Position numbers and translations under genes: made by a program. Below are positions 39,068 through 50,741 of a stretch of DNA of 64,000 bases, piece by piece. The stretch comes from Thermus amyloliquefaciens (GTDB lineage: Bacteria > Deinococcota > Deinococci > Deinococcales > Thermaceae), in NCBI RefSeq assembly GCF_000744885.1, contig NZ_JQMV01000003.1:1054001-1118000 (forward strand), in the 5' to 3' direction. The notes under the pieces were generated by a model. The model was not told the DNA's origin. It searched no databases and was given only the letters and a program-made list of their open reading frames with translations. The stretch's first letter is position 1. Every line of letters begins with the position of its first letter.

Positions 39068-40653
39068 CCCAACACCTCCTCCCAAGGCGTGGGCGCCTTG
39101 GGGCTCACGTAGCCCGTGTCCATCTGGGCCAGCTGGAGCCTGCCCGAGTACTCCTCGTTCACCGCGTGCCAGTAGGTGTACTCCTCGAGGACCCAGATCC
39201 CCGACTCCCGGGCCCCGTTGCCGCTGGCCTTCACCCCCCCGAAGGGCAGGTGGGCCTCCGCGCCCACGGTGGCGTTGTTGATGCTGGTCATCCCCGCCCG
39301 GATCCCCACCTTGAAGAGGTAGGCCCAGTGGCGGTGGTGGGTGTAGATGGCGCTGGAAAGGCCGTAAGGGGTGCTGTTGGCCACCTCTATGGCCTCCTCG
39401 ATGCCGTCCACCTTGACCAGGTTGATGGTGGGGCCGAAGATCTCCTCCCCAAACTGGCGCATGCCGGGCCGGGCCTCCCAGACCGTGGGCCAGCCGAAAA
39501 GCCCCGCCTCCGGGTCCCCCAGGAACCGGGGGTAGGGGTTTTCCCGGGTGATCCGGCCCTGGCCGAAGAGCAAGGTGGCCCCATCCTCCCGCCCCCAGGT
39601 GTAGTGCTCCAGCCATCGCGCGAACAGGCGCTCGTTGATGAAGGGGCCATAGGTGACCTCGGGGTGCAGAAGGGGGTTCCCCACCACCGTGGCCTCGGTC
39701 CTTTCCAGGAAGCGCCTTTTGAACTCCTCGTAGATGGGGGCGTCCACGATGATGTTGCCCGCGGAGGTGCACCGCTGGCCCCCGGTGGCGAAGGCGCTCC
39801 ACCAGGCCCCTTCCACCGCCAGGTCCAGGTCCGCATCCCGCATGACCACCAGGGGGTTCTTGCCCCCCAGCTCCAGGGTGGGCCGGATCAGGTTCCGGCC
39901 CGCCACCTCCCCGATCCAGCGCCCCACCTTGGTGCTCCCGGTGAAGGCGAACTTGTTGAGGAGGCCCTCGTCCATAAGCTCCACCAGCCACTGGCCCGTG
40001 GAGTCCTTCCCGCCCCCAAAGACCACGTTGATCACCCCAGGGGGCAGGCCCGCCTCCTCAAAGAGCTTGACGAAGACATAGGAAAGGACGGGGGAGTCAT
40101 CGGAGGGTTTCCAGACCACCGTGTTGCCCGTCAGGACCGCCGGGATCAGCTTCCAGCTGGGCACGGCGATGGGGAAGTTCCCGGCGGTGATCATCCCCAC
40201 CACCCCGAGGGGCCTGCGGAAGGTGAAGAGCTCCTTGTTTCGCATCTCGCTGGGCACGGTCTGGCCGTAAAGCCTCCGGCCCTCGGAGGCGAAGAAGAGG
40301 GCGGTGTCGATGGCCTCCTGCACGTCCCCGCCCGCCTCCTTGAAGGTCTTCCCCACCTCCCGCACCATGAGCCGGGTCAGGGTGGGCTTCTCCCGCTCCA
40401 GGATCTTGGCCAGGTTGAAAAGCACCTGCCCCCGCACGGGCGCCGGGGTCTGGCTCCACTCCCTAAAGGCCTCCCGCGCCTTAAAAGCCGCCTTCCTTAG
40501 GGTTTCCTTGGTGCCCTCGGGGAAGCGGGCCACCAGGTCCTCGAGGTCCGAGGGATTCCGCCTCTCCAAGACCTTCCCTTCAAAGACCTCCTCCCCCCCG
40601 ATCAGGTGGCCCAACTCCAAAGCATTTCCATACTTGCTGGGGAAAGCCTTCAT
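39064..40653 (-). CDS. NAD(P)-dependent aldehyde dehydrogenase with C-terminal tail
   Basis: 529 residues, class ALDH. Motifs: AGNFPIAVPSWK, NTVVWKPSDDSP, FTGSTKVGR, catalytic Glu in TLELGGKNP, nucleophile Cys in GGQRCTSAGN, and EIFGPTINL. The C-terminus carries ~25 extra residues (RLQLAQMDTGYVSPKAPTP) as in the structurally studied T. thermophilus enzyme, where a tail is reported to lie over the substrate entrance. It resembles alpha-aminoadipic semialdehyde/pyrroline-5-carboxylate-type ALDHs, but the substrate is unsettled. I chose ATG at 40653, after TTGGAGG; an upstream TTG would add four residues. A TAAAAT on the minus strand just upstream could be an internal promoter. Confidence 0.9.
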   Translation of the reverse strand: MKAFPSKYGNALELGHLIGGEEVFEGKVLERRNPSDLEDLVARFPEGTKETLRKAAFKAREAFREWSQTPAPVRGQVLFNLAKILEREKPTLTRLMVREVGKTFKEAGGDVQEAIDTALFFASEGRRLYGQTVPSEMRNKELFTFRRPLGVVGMITAGNFPIAVPSWKLIPAVLTGNTVVWKPSDDSPVLSYVFVKLFEEAGLPPGVINVVFGGGKDSTGQWLVELMDEGLLNKFAFTGSTKVGRWIGEVAGRNLIRPTLELGGKNPLVVMRDADLDLAVEGAWWSAFATGGQRCTSAGNIIVDAPIYEEFKRRFLERTEATVVGNPLLHPEVTYGPFINERLFARWLEHYTWGREDGATLLFGQGRITRENPYPRFLGDPEAGLFGWPTVWEARPGMRQFGEEIFGPTINLVKVDGIEEAIEVANSTPYGLSSAIYTHHRHWAYLFKVGIRAGMTSINNATVGAEAHLPFGGVKASGNGARESGIWVLEEYTYWHAVNEEYSGRLQLAQMDTGYVSPKAPTPWEEVLG

Positions 40654-40672
40654 GGCAACCTCCAAGGGGATT

Positions 40673-41158
<486 letters not shown>

Positions 41159-41674
41159 CTAAGCCTCCACCAGGGTGAGGGCGTTTTCCCCGTAAACCCG
41201 CCGCTCCCCGAAGGGAAGGTGCAGGTCCTTGGGGTGTTGCAGGATGTAAAGCCCTCCCTTCTCCACCAGGCCGCTTTCCAAAAGGGCCTGGAAGGCCTGG
41301 ACCAGGTCCATGGGGTAGGGCGGGGCCATGAAGGCCACGGTGTAGCGTTCGCCCCGGGCCTTGGCCTCGGGGAGGAAGACCTCCACGGGAAGGGGCACGA
41401 TCCGGGCCCTTAGCCCCGTGCGGCGGAGGTTTTCCTTAAGAAGGGCCACCGCCTCCTGGTCCTTCTCCACCAGGGTGGCCTCAAAGCCCTCGCTGGCCGC
41501 CTCGAGGCCCACCGCCCCGCTCCCCGCATACAGGTCCAGAAACCGGCCCCGCTTGGGGTAGCGGAGGCGCAGGTAGTCAAAAAGGGCCTTTCTCAGGCGC
41601 ACCGGGGAGGGCCGGGCCGAAGCCGGCACCTTCAGGGGCACCCCCTTGGCCTTGCCGCCCAGGATCCTCACCAC
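41159..41674 (-). CDS. rsmD: 16S rRNA m2G966 methyltransferase (RsmD)
   Basis: 171 residues of the RsmD family, methylating G966 of 16S rRNA. It has the family opening VRILGGKAKGVPL, RPSPVRLRKALFDYL, SAM motif FLDLYAGSGAVGLEAASEG, and VEKDQEAVALLKENLRR. The catalytic motif IV, normally (D/N)PPY, reads APPY here (VAFMAPPYPMD), a change at a key position. Starts with GTG at 41674. Followed directly by coaD. Family call is firm; activity with APPY needs checking. Confidence 0.9.
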   Translation of the reverse strand: MVRILGGKAKGVPLKVPASARPSPVRLRKALFDYLRLRYPKRGRFLDLYAGSGAVGLEAASEGFEATLVEKDQEAVALLKENLRRTGLRARIVPLPVEVFLPEAKARGERYTVAFMAPPYPMDLVQAFQALLESGLVEKGGLYILQHPKDLHLPFGERRVYGENALTLVEA

Positions 41675-41684
41675 GCCTCTTAGC

Positions 41685-43175
41685 TTAAAGCTCCCGGACC
41701 AAGCGGCAAAGCCTGTCCACCCCGTTGGAAACCTCCTCCAGGGTGATGAGGAGATCCAGGTGGGCCAAGGTGGTGGCCCGGCTCTCCGCCCGGCCGCTTT
41801 CCAAACGGCTCAGGTGCGCCCGCCGCAGACGATCCAGGAAAGCCCCCACCTCCCCTTCCTCGGCCAAAACCCCCTCCGCTAAGGCCTTGTCCCCCGTGGC
41901 CAAGGCCGCGGCCATGCGCTCCAAGCGGCCCAGCACCAGCCTTCCCGCCTCCAGGAGGTCCTCCTTGCCCTCAGGGCTAAAGGTGAGGCCCTGGGCCCAA
42001 AGCTTCTCCGCCTGCCGCACCACCCGGCGCACCAGATCCCCCAGGTGCTCAAGCTCCGAGGCCGCCACGAAGAAGCGAACCGCCCGCTCGTCCCGGGTAC
42101 GGGTGGAAAGCTCGGCGGTGTAGAGGACCACCTCCCGGGTAAGCCGGTCCACCTTTTCCTCCAGGGCCGAAAGCTCCGCCTCGCCGCCCTCCTCCTGGGC
42201 CAGGATGCGCACCGCCAGCGCCAGCATGTTCCGCACCGCATCCGCCACCCGGCCCAGCTCCCGTTGCACCAGGGCGTAGGCCAGGCTGGGGGTTTCCAAA
42301 GCCTCGAGGGAGAGGTATTTGGGGCTCACGGTGCGACGGGGAAAAAGCCGGTCGGCCAGGCGCAGGTAATGCCCTTGCAAGGGGAGGAAGGCCAAGGCGT
42401 AGGCCCCGTGGCTTAGGAGGTGGAGCCCCACCACCCCCACCCCCTCCAGCCGCCCAAGCCAGAGCAAAAAGGGCAGGGAGAGGAGAAACCGGTGCCCCAA
42501 AAGCACCGCCCCCAGGGCCCACCCCTCCCGCCTGCCCCCTAGGGCCGCCAGGAAGAGGGCCCCGGAAACCCCCACCCCGGCCCCCAGGGCCAGGGCCATG
42601 CTTCCCTGAAGCCCTAAGAGGGGCGCCAGGGCCAAGGCCAAAGCCGCCACCCCGTTGGCGGTCCCCAGGAAGAAGGCCAGGAGGATCCCCACCAGGTACA
42701 AGGCCCAAGGACCCGGATCCCAAAGGCCCAGAAGGGGCGCAACGGCCTTAGCCCCTTGGCCCATCTCCAAAAAGCCCAGGAAAAGGAGGCCGAGTCCCAG
42801 GAGAACCAGCCCCCCACCCCGGCTTCCCTGGAAAAGGAAAAGCGGAAGGCCGAGGACCAAAAACCCCTCGGCCACCTCCCTCTGGGCCAGGGCCACCACC
42901 CCTACCCAGGCGGAAGCCCCGGCGGTGGCCGCCAGGGAAAGGAGGGCGGCCTGCCCCAGGAGAAGGATCCCCCCTTCCCAAAGCCCCAGGGCCAGGAGGG
43001 AGAGGCCCGTCCCGCTACCCGAAAGGAGCCCCAACAGGAAGCCGGAGAGCAAAAGGCCCCCCGGTCTGGAAAAGGCCCGCGCCAGCAGGTACCGCTTTCC
43101 CTTTAGGGAGGCAAGCCCCTCCCCAATGAGGTGGAGCCCCAAAAGCAAAAGGGCGAGGCCCGCCAGAAAGCCCAC
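41685..43175 (-). CDS. Na/Pi-cotransporter-like protein with PhoU domain
   Basis: 496 residues: about nine or ten membrane helices (1-~290) followed by a cytoplasmic helical PhoU-like domain (~310-496; [52 protein letters not shown]). This is the layout of NptA/YjbB. The transport motif QSSSA(T), normally in both halves, is replaced by GSGTGLS and GTANGVA, so transport may differ. It begins with GTG 6 nt after TATACT (minus strand 43187-43182), again leaderless. The 10-nt gap to rsmD suggests one transcript. Confidence 0.8.
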   Translation of the reverse strand: MGFLAGLALLLLGLHLIGEGLASLKGKRYLLARAFSRPGGLLLSGFLLGLLSGSGTGLSLLALGLWEGGILLLGQAALLSLAATAGASAWVGVVALAQREVAEGFLVLGLPLFLFQGSRGGGLVLLGLGLLFLGFLEMGQGAKAVAPLLGLWDPGPWALYLVGILLAFFLGTANGVAALALALAPLLGLQGSMALALGAGVGVSGALFLAALGGRREGWALGAVLLGHRFLLSLPFLLWLGRLEGVGVVGLHLLSHGAYALAFLPLQGHYLRLADRLFPRRTVSPKYLSLEALETPSLAYALVQRELGRVADAVRNMLALAVRILAQEEGGEAELSALEEKVDRLTREVVLYTAELSTRTRDERAVRFFVAASELEHLGDLVRRVVRQAEKLWAQGLTFSPEGKEDLLEAGRLVLGRLERMAAALATGDKALAEGVLAEEGEVGAFLDRLRRAHLSRLESGRAESRATTLAHLDLLITLEEVSNGVDRLCRLVREL

Positions 43176-43215
43176 GGCAGGAGTATACGAAAAGCCGGCC
43201 CTAAGGCCGGCCCTC

Positions 43216-43292
43216 TGGTCGGGGAGACTGGATTTGAACCAGCGACCCCCTCGTCCCGAACGAGGTGCGCTACCGGGCTGCGCTACTCCCCG
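43216..43292 (-). tRNA. tRNA-Pro (CGG)
   Basis: The minus strand folds as a full cloverleaf: acceptor CGGGGAG/CTCCCCG, D arm GCGC/GCGC, anticodon stem CCTCG/CGAGG with loop TTCGGGA (anticodon CGG), T arm CTGG/CCAG with TTCAAAT, discriminator A and an encoded CCA. 77 nt in total. It reads CCG proline codons, which are frequent here. Confidence 0.97.
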
Positions 43293-43303
43293 TAGCGGAG
43301 TCC

Positions 43304-43332
43304 AGTATAGGGGAGGAGGGCCAAAAGGTCAA
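43304..43332 (-). promoter_or_regulatory. Promoter of tRNA-Pro
   Basis: TTGACC (43332-43327) and TATACT (43309-43304) on the minus strand are 17 nt apart, ending 11 nt before the tRNA 5' end. Confidence 0.75.
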
Positions 43333-43336
43333 AGGG

Positions 43337-43365
43337 TTGACGGAAAGGAGCCCTCCTCCTACACT
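43337..43365 (+). promoter_or_regulatory. Promoter of the metY-metX operon
   Basis: TTGACG (43337-43342) and TACACT (43360-43365) are 17 nt apart. The -35 lies only 4 bp from the -35 of the divergent tRNA promoter. The resulting leader of about 290 nt holds the SAM riboswitch. Confidence 0.75.
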
Positions 43366-43405
43366 AACCCTTAACCGCGCCGGGGCGCGGCGAAAACCAG
43401 CCCGT

Positions 43406-43544
43406 TCTCTTATCCAGAGCGGTGGAGGGTACGGCCCTGTGAAACCGCGGCAACCTCCCACCCCTTCCGTCCCATAACCGGATGCGGGTGGGGCTGGTGC
43501 CAAGGCCGGCCCGGGTGGGGGAAACACCCGGGGACGATAAGAGA
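43406..43544 (+). promoter_or_regulatory. SAM-I (S-box) riboswitch
   Basis: P1 is formed by TCTCTTATC (43406-43414) and GATAAGAGA (43536-43544). Conserved core pieces follow in the canonical order: CCAGAGCGGTGGAGGG, ACGGCCCTGTGAAACCGCGG, CAACC, then GGTGCCAAGGCCGGCCC. Position before metY-metX fits feedback by S-adenosylmethionine. No anomaly in the core is seen. Confidence 0.95.
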
Positions 43545-43553
43545 GGGGGGTAA

Positions 43554-46069
<2,516 letters not shown>

Positions 46070-46075
46070 GGGGCC

Positions 46076-47374
46076 TCATTTGCCCACGCAGAAGCGCTCA
46101 AAGATCCGGGCCACCACCTCCTCGGAAACCTCCCGCCTGCCCCTTAAGGAGGCCAAGGCCCTGAGGGCCTCCTCTAGGGCCATCCCCATGAGGTCCTCGG
46201 GAAGGCAGAGGGCCTCCCGAAGCCTTTCCCTGGCGCGATGGAGGGCCTCGAGCTGCCGTTCGCTGAGGAGGTACTCCCCTTCCTCCTTGCCCAAAAGCAC
46301 CTCCCGGATGGCCTCCTTCAGCCGCTCCAGGCCCTCCCCCGTCACGCTGGACACGGGGATAAACCCCGGGTCCTCCCAAAGGGGGGGAAGGTCGGCCTTG
46401 GTGGCCACCTTTAGGCTCCTAGGGGGCAAGGGAGGGGGGGAAGGCTTGGGGGCGGAGCGGTCGGCCACGTAGAGCACCAAATCCGCCTCCTGGGCGATCC
46501 GCAGGGCCCGCTCCACCCCCGCCCGCTCCAGGGGGTCCGAGGTGTCCCGGATCCCCGCGGTGTCCACCGCCAAGAGGGGGATGCCAAAGAGCTCCAAGGG
46601 CGCCTCCAGGTAGTCCCGGGTGGTGCCGGGGATGGGGGACACCAGGGCCCGCTCGTAGCCCAAAAGGGCGTTTAGGAGGGAGCTTTTCCCGGCGTTGGGG
46701 GCCCCGATCAGGGCGAGCCGGGCTCCCCTTTGCGCCAGGCGGGAGGAGCGGGCCTGGGCCAGGAGGGCCTCCACCTCTTTAAGGACCTCCCCGATGACCC
46801 GCCGGGCCTCCAGGGGCTCCACCCCCTCCTCGGGGTAGTCCAAAAGGGCTTGGATGTGGGCCAGAAGGGAGAGGAGCCGGTCCTCCAAGGCGGCGATCCT
46901 CCGGGAGAACCCCCCCTCGAGGCTCCTCAGGGCCTGGCGGCGGGCCAGGTCCCCTTCCGCCTCCACCAGGGCCAAGACCGCCTCCGCCTGGGCCAGGTCC
47001 AGCTTCCCGTTCATGTAGGCCCGGAAGGTGAACTCCCCGGGACCGGCCAGGCGGGCCCCGGCCTTCACCAGGGCCTCCAGAACCCGCCGGAGCACCGCCG
47101 GGGAGCCGTGGGTCTGGAACTCGCAGGCATCCTCCCCCGTGTAGGAGCGGGGGGCCCGGAAGACCAGGAGAAGGGCCTGGTCCAAGACCTCCCCGGTTTC
47201 CGGGTCCACCACCTCCCCCAGGGTGAACCGCCCACCCCCAAGCCCCCTCGGGTCCTTCCCCCGCCACACCCGGCTTGCCACCTCCAAGGCCCCTTCCCCG
47301 GAGAGGCGCACCACCCCTATGGCCCCCTTCCCCGGGGGGGTGGCGATGGCGCAGATGGGTTCCCTCAGGGTCAT
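46076..47374 (-). CDS. mnmE: tRNA modification GTPase MnmE
   Basis: 432 residues. With MnmG it installs the 5-carboxymethylaminomethyl group on tRNA wobble uridine. Domains: N-terminal tetrahydrofolate-binding domain (ICAIATPPGKGAIGVVRLSG), helical domain, inserted GTPase (GAPNAGKSSLLNALLG P-loop, DTAGIRDT), and the invariant C-terminal CVGK with the functional Cys. Four nt after hemL, so co-transcribed. MnmD, acting later on the same nucleoside, is encoded at 14094-14747. Confidence 0.96.
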   Translation of the reverse strand: MTLREPICAIATPPGKGAIGVVRLSGEGALEVASRVWRGKDPRGLGGGRFTLGEVVDPETGEVLDQALLLVFRAPRSYTGEDACEFQTHGSPAVLRRVLEALVKAGARLAGPGEFTFRAYMNGKLDLAQAEAVLALVEAEGDLARRQALRSLEGGFSRRIAALEDRLLSLLAHIQALLDYPEEGVEPLEARRVIGEVLKEVEALLAQARSSRLAQRGARLALIGAPNAGKSSLLNALLGYERALVSPIPGTTRDYLEAPLELFGIPLLAVDTAGIRDTSDPLERAGVERALRIAQEADLVLYVADRSAPKPSPPPLPPRSLKVATKADLPPLWEDPGFIPVSSVTGEGLERLKEAIREVLLGKEEGEYLLSERQLEALHRARERLREALCLPEDLMGMALEEALRALASLRGRREVSEEVVARIFERFCVGK

Positions 47375-47377
47375 GGG

Positions 47378-48652
47378 CTAGAGGGCCTTTTCCAGGGCCT
47401 CGAGGGTCAGGGCCACCTCCTCCTCCCCGTGGGCCACGGAGAGGAAGGCCGCCTCAAAGTTGGAGGGCGGCCAGTACACGCCCCGGTGCAAAAGGCCGTG
47501 GAAGAAGCGCTTGAAGAGCTCGGTGTCGGTGCGCTTCGCCTCGGCGAAGGTGCGCACCGGCCCCTCCGTGAAGAAGACGGTGAGCATGGAGCCCATGCGG
47601 TTCACCGCATGGGGGATGCCCTTTCGGGAGAGGACTTCCCGTAGCCCCGCCTCCAGCCTTGCCCCCACCTCCTCCAGGCGGGCGTAGTGGCCGGGGTTCC
47701 TCTCCAGGATCTCCAGGGTGGCCAGGCCCGAGGCCATGGCCAAAGGATTCCCCGAAAGGGTCCCCGCCTGGTACACGGGGCCCAAGGGGGCCACCTTCTC
47801 CATGATCTCCCGCCTTCCCCCGTAGGCGGCGGCGGGAAGCCCTCCCCCCAGGACCTTGCCCAGGGTGATGAGGTCAGGCTCCAGGCCAAGCCGCTCCGTG
47901 GCCCCGCCAAAGGCCAGGCGGAAGCCCGTCATCACCTCGTCGGCGATGAGGAGGACGCCATAATCCTTGGCCTCGTGCAGCGCCTTCAGGAAGTCCTGGG
48001 TGGGCAAGAGGACCCCGGCGTTGCCCACCACCGGCTCAAAGATGATGGCCGCCACCTCCTCCCCCCGCGCCCTCAGGAGGGCCCTAAGCCCCTCGGGGTC
48101 GTTGTACTCCAGGACCAGGGTGAGCTGGGCGTACTCCTGGGGCACCCCGGCGCTGGAGGGCACCCCCAGGGTGAGGGCCCCGCTTCCCGCCTCCACCAGG
48201 AGGCCGTCCGCATGCCCGTGGTAGTTGCCGCGGAACTTGACGATGTACTTCCTGCCCGTGTACCCCCGGGCCAGGCGCAGGGCGCTCATGGTGGCCTCGG
48301 TCCCCGAGCTGACAAAGCGCACCAGCTCTAGCCCAGGGTAGGCCCGCTTCACCGCCTTGGCCAGCTCCACCTCCAAAGGGTGAGGGGCCCCGAAGGTGAG
48401 GCCCTGGGCGGCCACCTCCTGGACCCTCTGCACCACCTCGGGGTGGGCGTGGCCCAGGATGAGGGGGCCCCAGCTCAGGACGTAGTCCAGGTAGCGGTTC
48501 CCGTCGGCATCCCACACGTAGGCCCCCTCCCCCCGCACCAGGAAGGGAGGGGTGCCCCCCACCGCCTTAAAGGCCCGCACGGGGCTGGAAACCCCGCCGG
48601 GGATATGCCTTTGGGCTTCGGAAAAAAGCCGCTCGGAGATGGGCCTCTCCAT
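47378..48652 (-). CDS. hemL: Glutamate-1-semialdehyde 2,1-aminomutase
   Basis: 424 residues, PLP enzyme giving 5-aminolevulinate for heme and other tetrapyrroles. Motifs: HIPGGVSSPVRAFKAVGG, VSSGTEATMSALRLARGYTG, KFRGNYHGHADGLL, IADEVMTGFR, and the Schiff-base Lys in TLGKVLGGGLPAAAYGG. ATG at 48652 gives the family N-terminus; it is 7 nt after minus-strand TAGAGT, so likely leaderless. The in-frame stretch to 48949 upstream is not real. Confidence 0.96.
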   Translation of the reverse strand: MERPISERLFSEAQRHIPGGVSSPVRAFKAVGGTPPFLVRGEGAYVWDADGNRYLDYVLSWGPLILGHAHPEVVQRVQEVAAQGLTFGAPHPLEVELAKAVKRAYPGLELVRFVSSGTEATMSALRLARGYTGRKYIVKFRGNYHGHADGLLVEAGSGALTLGVPSSAGVPQEYAQLTLVLEYNDPEGLRALLRARGEEVAAIIFEPVVGNAGVLLPTQDFLKALHEAKDYGVLLIADEVMTGFRLAFGGATERLGLEPDLITLGKVLGGGLPAAAYGGRREIMEKVAPLGPVYQAGTLSGNPLAMASGLATLEILERNPGHYARLEEVGARLEAGLREVLSRKGIPHAVNRMGSMLTVFFTEGPVRTFAEAKRTDTELFKRFFHGLLHRGVYWPPSNFEAAFLSVAHGEEEVALTLEALEKAL

Positions 48653-48711
48653 GCCTCTCACTCTACACCGAGCCCTTCCCGCCTCGAGGCCCGCCGGGCA
48701 CGGGCCGCGGC

Positions 48712-49707
48712 TCAATGGGTCAGGACCCGGCGCAAGGCGGCGAGGACCCGGCGGGCACTGGGGCGGTAGTGGTGCTCTATGGCGCTGAAGGGGGGGTAGG
48801 GGGCGTCGTACCCCGCCACCCGCACCACCGGGGCCTGGAGGTGGTCTATGGCCCCCTCGGCGATCCGGGCGGCGATCTCGGCCCCAAAGCCCCCGGTGCG
48901 CATGGCCTCGTAGACCACCACCGCCCTTCCCGTCTCCCGCACCGCCCAAAGGAGGGTCTCCTCGTCCAAGGGGACCAGGGTCTCCAGGTCCACCACCATG
49001 ACCTCCACCCCCTCCTTGGCCGCCACCTCCGCCGCCTCCAGCATCACCTCCACCATGCCCCCGTAGCCGATGAGGGTGGCCGCGCCCCCCTCCCGCACCA
49101 CCCGGGCCCGGCCCAGGGGCAGGGTGTAATACCCTTCCGGCACCTCGGCCCGGGAGCCCCGGTAGAGCTTGATGGCCTCCAGGAAGAAGACCGGGTCCTC
49201 GTCCTCGATGGCGGAAAGGAGAAGCCCCTTGGCCCTTTCGGGGCTGGAGGGGATCACCACCTTCACCCCAGGGGTGTGGCAGAGGAGGGCCTCGGGGGAG
49301 TCCGCGTGCTGCTCGGGGGTGTGCACGCCCCCGCCGTAGGGGGCCCGCACCACCACCGGCAGGCCCACCCGCCCCCGGGAACGGTGGCGCCAGCGGCCCA
49401 GGTGGGAGAGGATCTGGTCCAGGGCGGGGTAAAGGAAGCCCGCGAACTGGATCTCGGCCACGGGCCGCATCCCCCCCATGGCCAGGCCGATGGCCAGGCC
49501 CAGGATGCCGCTTTCCGCCAAGGGGGTATCAAAGACCCGCCTCTCCCCGTATTTGGCCTGGAGGCCCTCCGTGACCCGAAAAACCCCCCCAAGCCGCCCC
49601 ACGTCCTCCCCGAAGACCAACACCCGCTCATCCCGAGCCAGGGCCAGGTCCAGGGCCTCGTTGATGGCCTGGACCAGGTTCAGCACGCGGGCCTTTTCGG
49701 TTACCAT
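48712..49707 (-). CDS. 2-oxoacid dehydrogenase E1 component, beta subunit
   Basis: 331 residues, the transketolase-like beta subunit of a pyruvate/branched-chain/acetoin dehydrogenase E1. It has [71 protein letters not shown], and [23 protein letters not shown] at 49707 has GGAGGAGG directly upstream and overlaps the alpha gene by 7 nt. No E2 or E3 gene is nearby, so substrate cannot be inferred from context. The sequence is distinct from the structurally known T. thermophilus branched-chain E1 as I remember it. Confidence 0.92.
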   Translation of the reverse strand: MVTEKARVLNLVQAINEALDLALARDERVLVFGEDVGRLGGVFRVTEGLQAKYGERRVFDTPLAESGILGLAIGLAMGGMRPVAEIQFAGFLYPALDQILSHLGRWRHRSRGRVGLPVVVRAPYGGGVHTPEQHADSPEALLCHTPGVKVVIPSSPERAKGLLLSAIEDEDPVFFLEAIKLYRGSRAEVPEGYYTLPLGRARVVREGGAATLIGYGGMVEVMLEAAEVAAKEGVEVMVVDLETLVPLDEETLLWAVRETGRAVVVYEAMRTGGFGAEIAARIAEGAIDHLQAPVVRVAGYDAPYPPFSAIEHHYRPSARRVLAALRRVLTH

Positions 49708-50741
49708 ACCTCCTCCACGTGTTTCCCCTGCCGCAGGGCTTCCCAGGCCCGCCTTTGGTCGGGGCCCATCGCCGCATAGACGTGCTCCACGATCTCCTCG
49801 GGCCGGGGCTCGCGGGCGCTGTCCGCCAGGGCGAGCTCCCGGGCGAACTCCGCCTCCAGCTCGGCAAGGAGCCCCCTTTCCCGCTCCTCGTCCCAAAGCC
49901 CCCGCGCCTCCAGGGCCTTACGCAGGCGCAGGAGCGGGTCCTTGGCCCGCCAGGCCTCCTCCTCCTCCCGGGTGCGGTAGCGGCTGGGGTCGTCGGAGGT
50001 GGTGTGGGGGGCCAGGCGGTAGGTGAGGGCCTCGAGGAGGGTGGGGCCCTCCCCCTTCCGCGCCCTCTCCACCGCCTTTTTGGCCTCCAGGTAGACGGCC
50101 AGGGCGTCGTTGCCGTCCACCACCACCCCGGGCATGCCGTAGCCCTCGGCCCGCCGGGCGATGTAATCCACCCGCATCTGCTTGGCCCTGGGCACGCTGA
50201 TGGCGTACTGGTTGTTCTGCACCAGGAAGACCACGGGAGCGTCAAAGACCGCGGCGAAGTTGAGCCCCTCGTGGAAGTCCCCCTCGCTGGTCCCGCCGTC
50301 CCCGATGGAGGTGGCCACCACCCAGTCCTCCCCCCGGTAACGCCCGGCCAGGGCCAGGCCCACCGCCTGGGGGATCTGGGTGGCGATGGGGATGTAGGGG
50401 TTCACCGCCCGCACCCCCTCGGGGAAGCCCCAGCCCGCGGGATGGGCCCGCCAGTAGAGGAGCAGGGTGTGGATGGGAAGCCCCCGGGTAAGGAGCATGG
50501 CGGACTCCCGGTAGCTGGGCACCACGAAATCCTTCTCCCCCAAGGCCAGGGCGACCCCCACCTGGGCCGCCTCCTGCCCCATGAAGGGGGCGTAGACCCC
50601 TAGCCGCCCCTGGCGCTGGAGGGTCAGGGCCTTCTCGTCAAAAAACCGGGCCCGGCGCATGGCCCGGTAAAGGGCGAGGGCTTCCCCCTCGCTTAGGGGA
50701 AACTCCCCCTTGTCCAGGTACTGGACCACTTTGGGCTTCAC
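49701..50741 (-). CDS. 2-oxoacid dehydrogenase E1 component, alpha subunit
   Basis: 346 residues, thiamine-diphosphate-binding alpha subunit. It has [43 protein letters not shown], the ThDP motif [37 protein letters not shown] (GDG...NN), and phosphorylation-loop-like [17 protein letters not shown] at 50741 overlaps the aminotransferase stop (GTGA), linking the three genes in one transcript. It forms the E1 heterotetramer with the beta subunit. Confidence 0.92.
   Translation of the reverse strand: MKPKVVQYLDKGEFPLSEGEALALYRAMRRARFFDEKALTLQRQGRLGVYAPFMGQEAAQVGVALALGEKDFVVPSYRESAMLLTRGLPIHTLLLYWRAHPAGWGFPEGVRAVNPYIPIATQIPQAVGLALAGRYRGEDWVVATSIGDGGTSEGDFHEGLNFAAVFDAPVVFLVQNNQYAISVPRAKQMRVDYIARRAEGYGMPGVVVDGNDALAVYLEAKKAVERARKGEGPTLLEALTYRLAPHTTSDDPSRYRTREEEEAWRAKDPLLRLRKALEARGLWDEERERGLLAELEAEFARELALADSAREPRPEEIVEHVYAAMGPDQRRAWEALRQGKHVEEVW

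Noticed and set aside
39068-39991. N-terminal extension of the WD40 gene by 308 codons
   Set aside because: It lies wholly over the aldehyde dehydrogenase in another frame and is Gly/Arg/Pro-rich; the signal peptide begins at 39067.
48653-48949. Extended start of hemL
   Set aside because: Gly/Arg-rich sequence over the E1 beta gene. ATG 48652 matches the family start and has a -10 at the leaderless distance.
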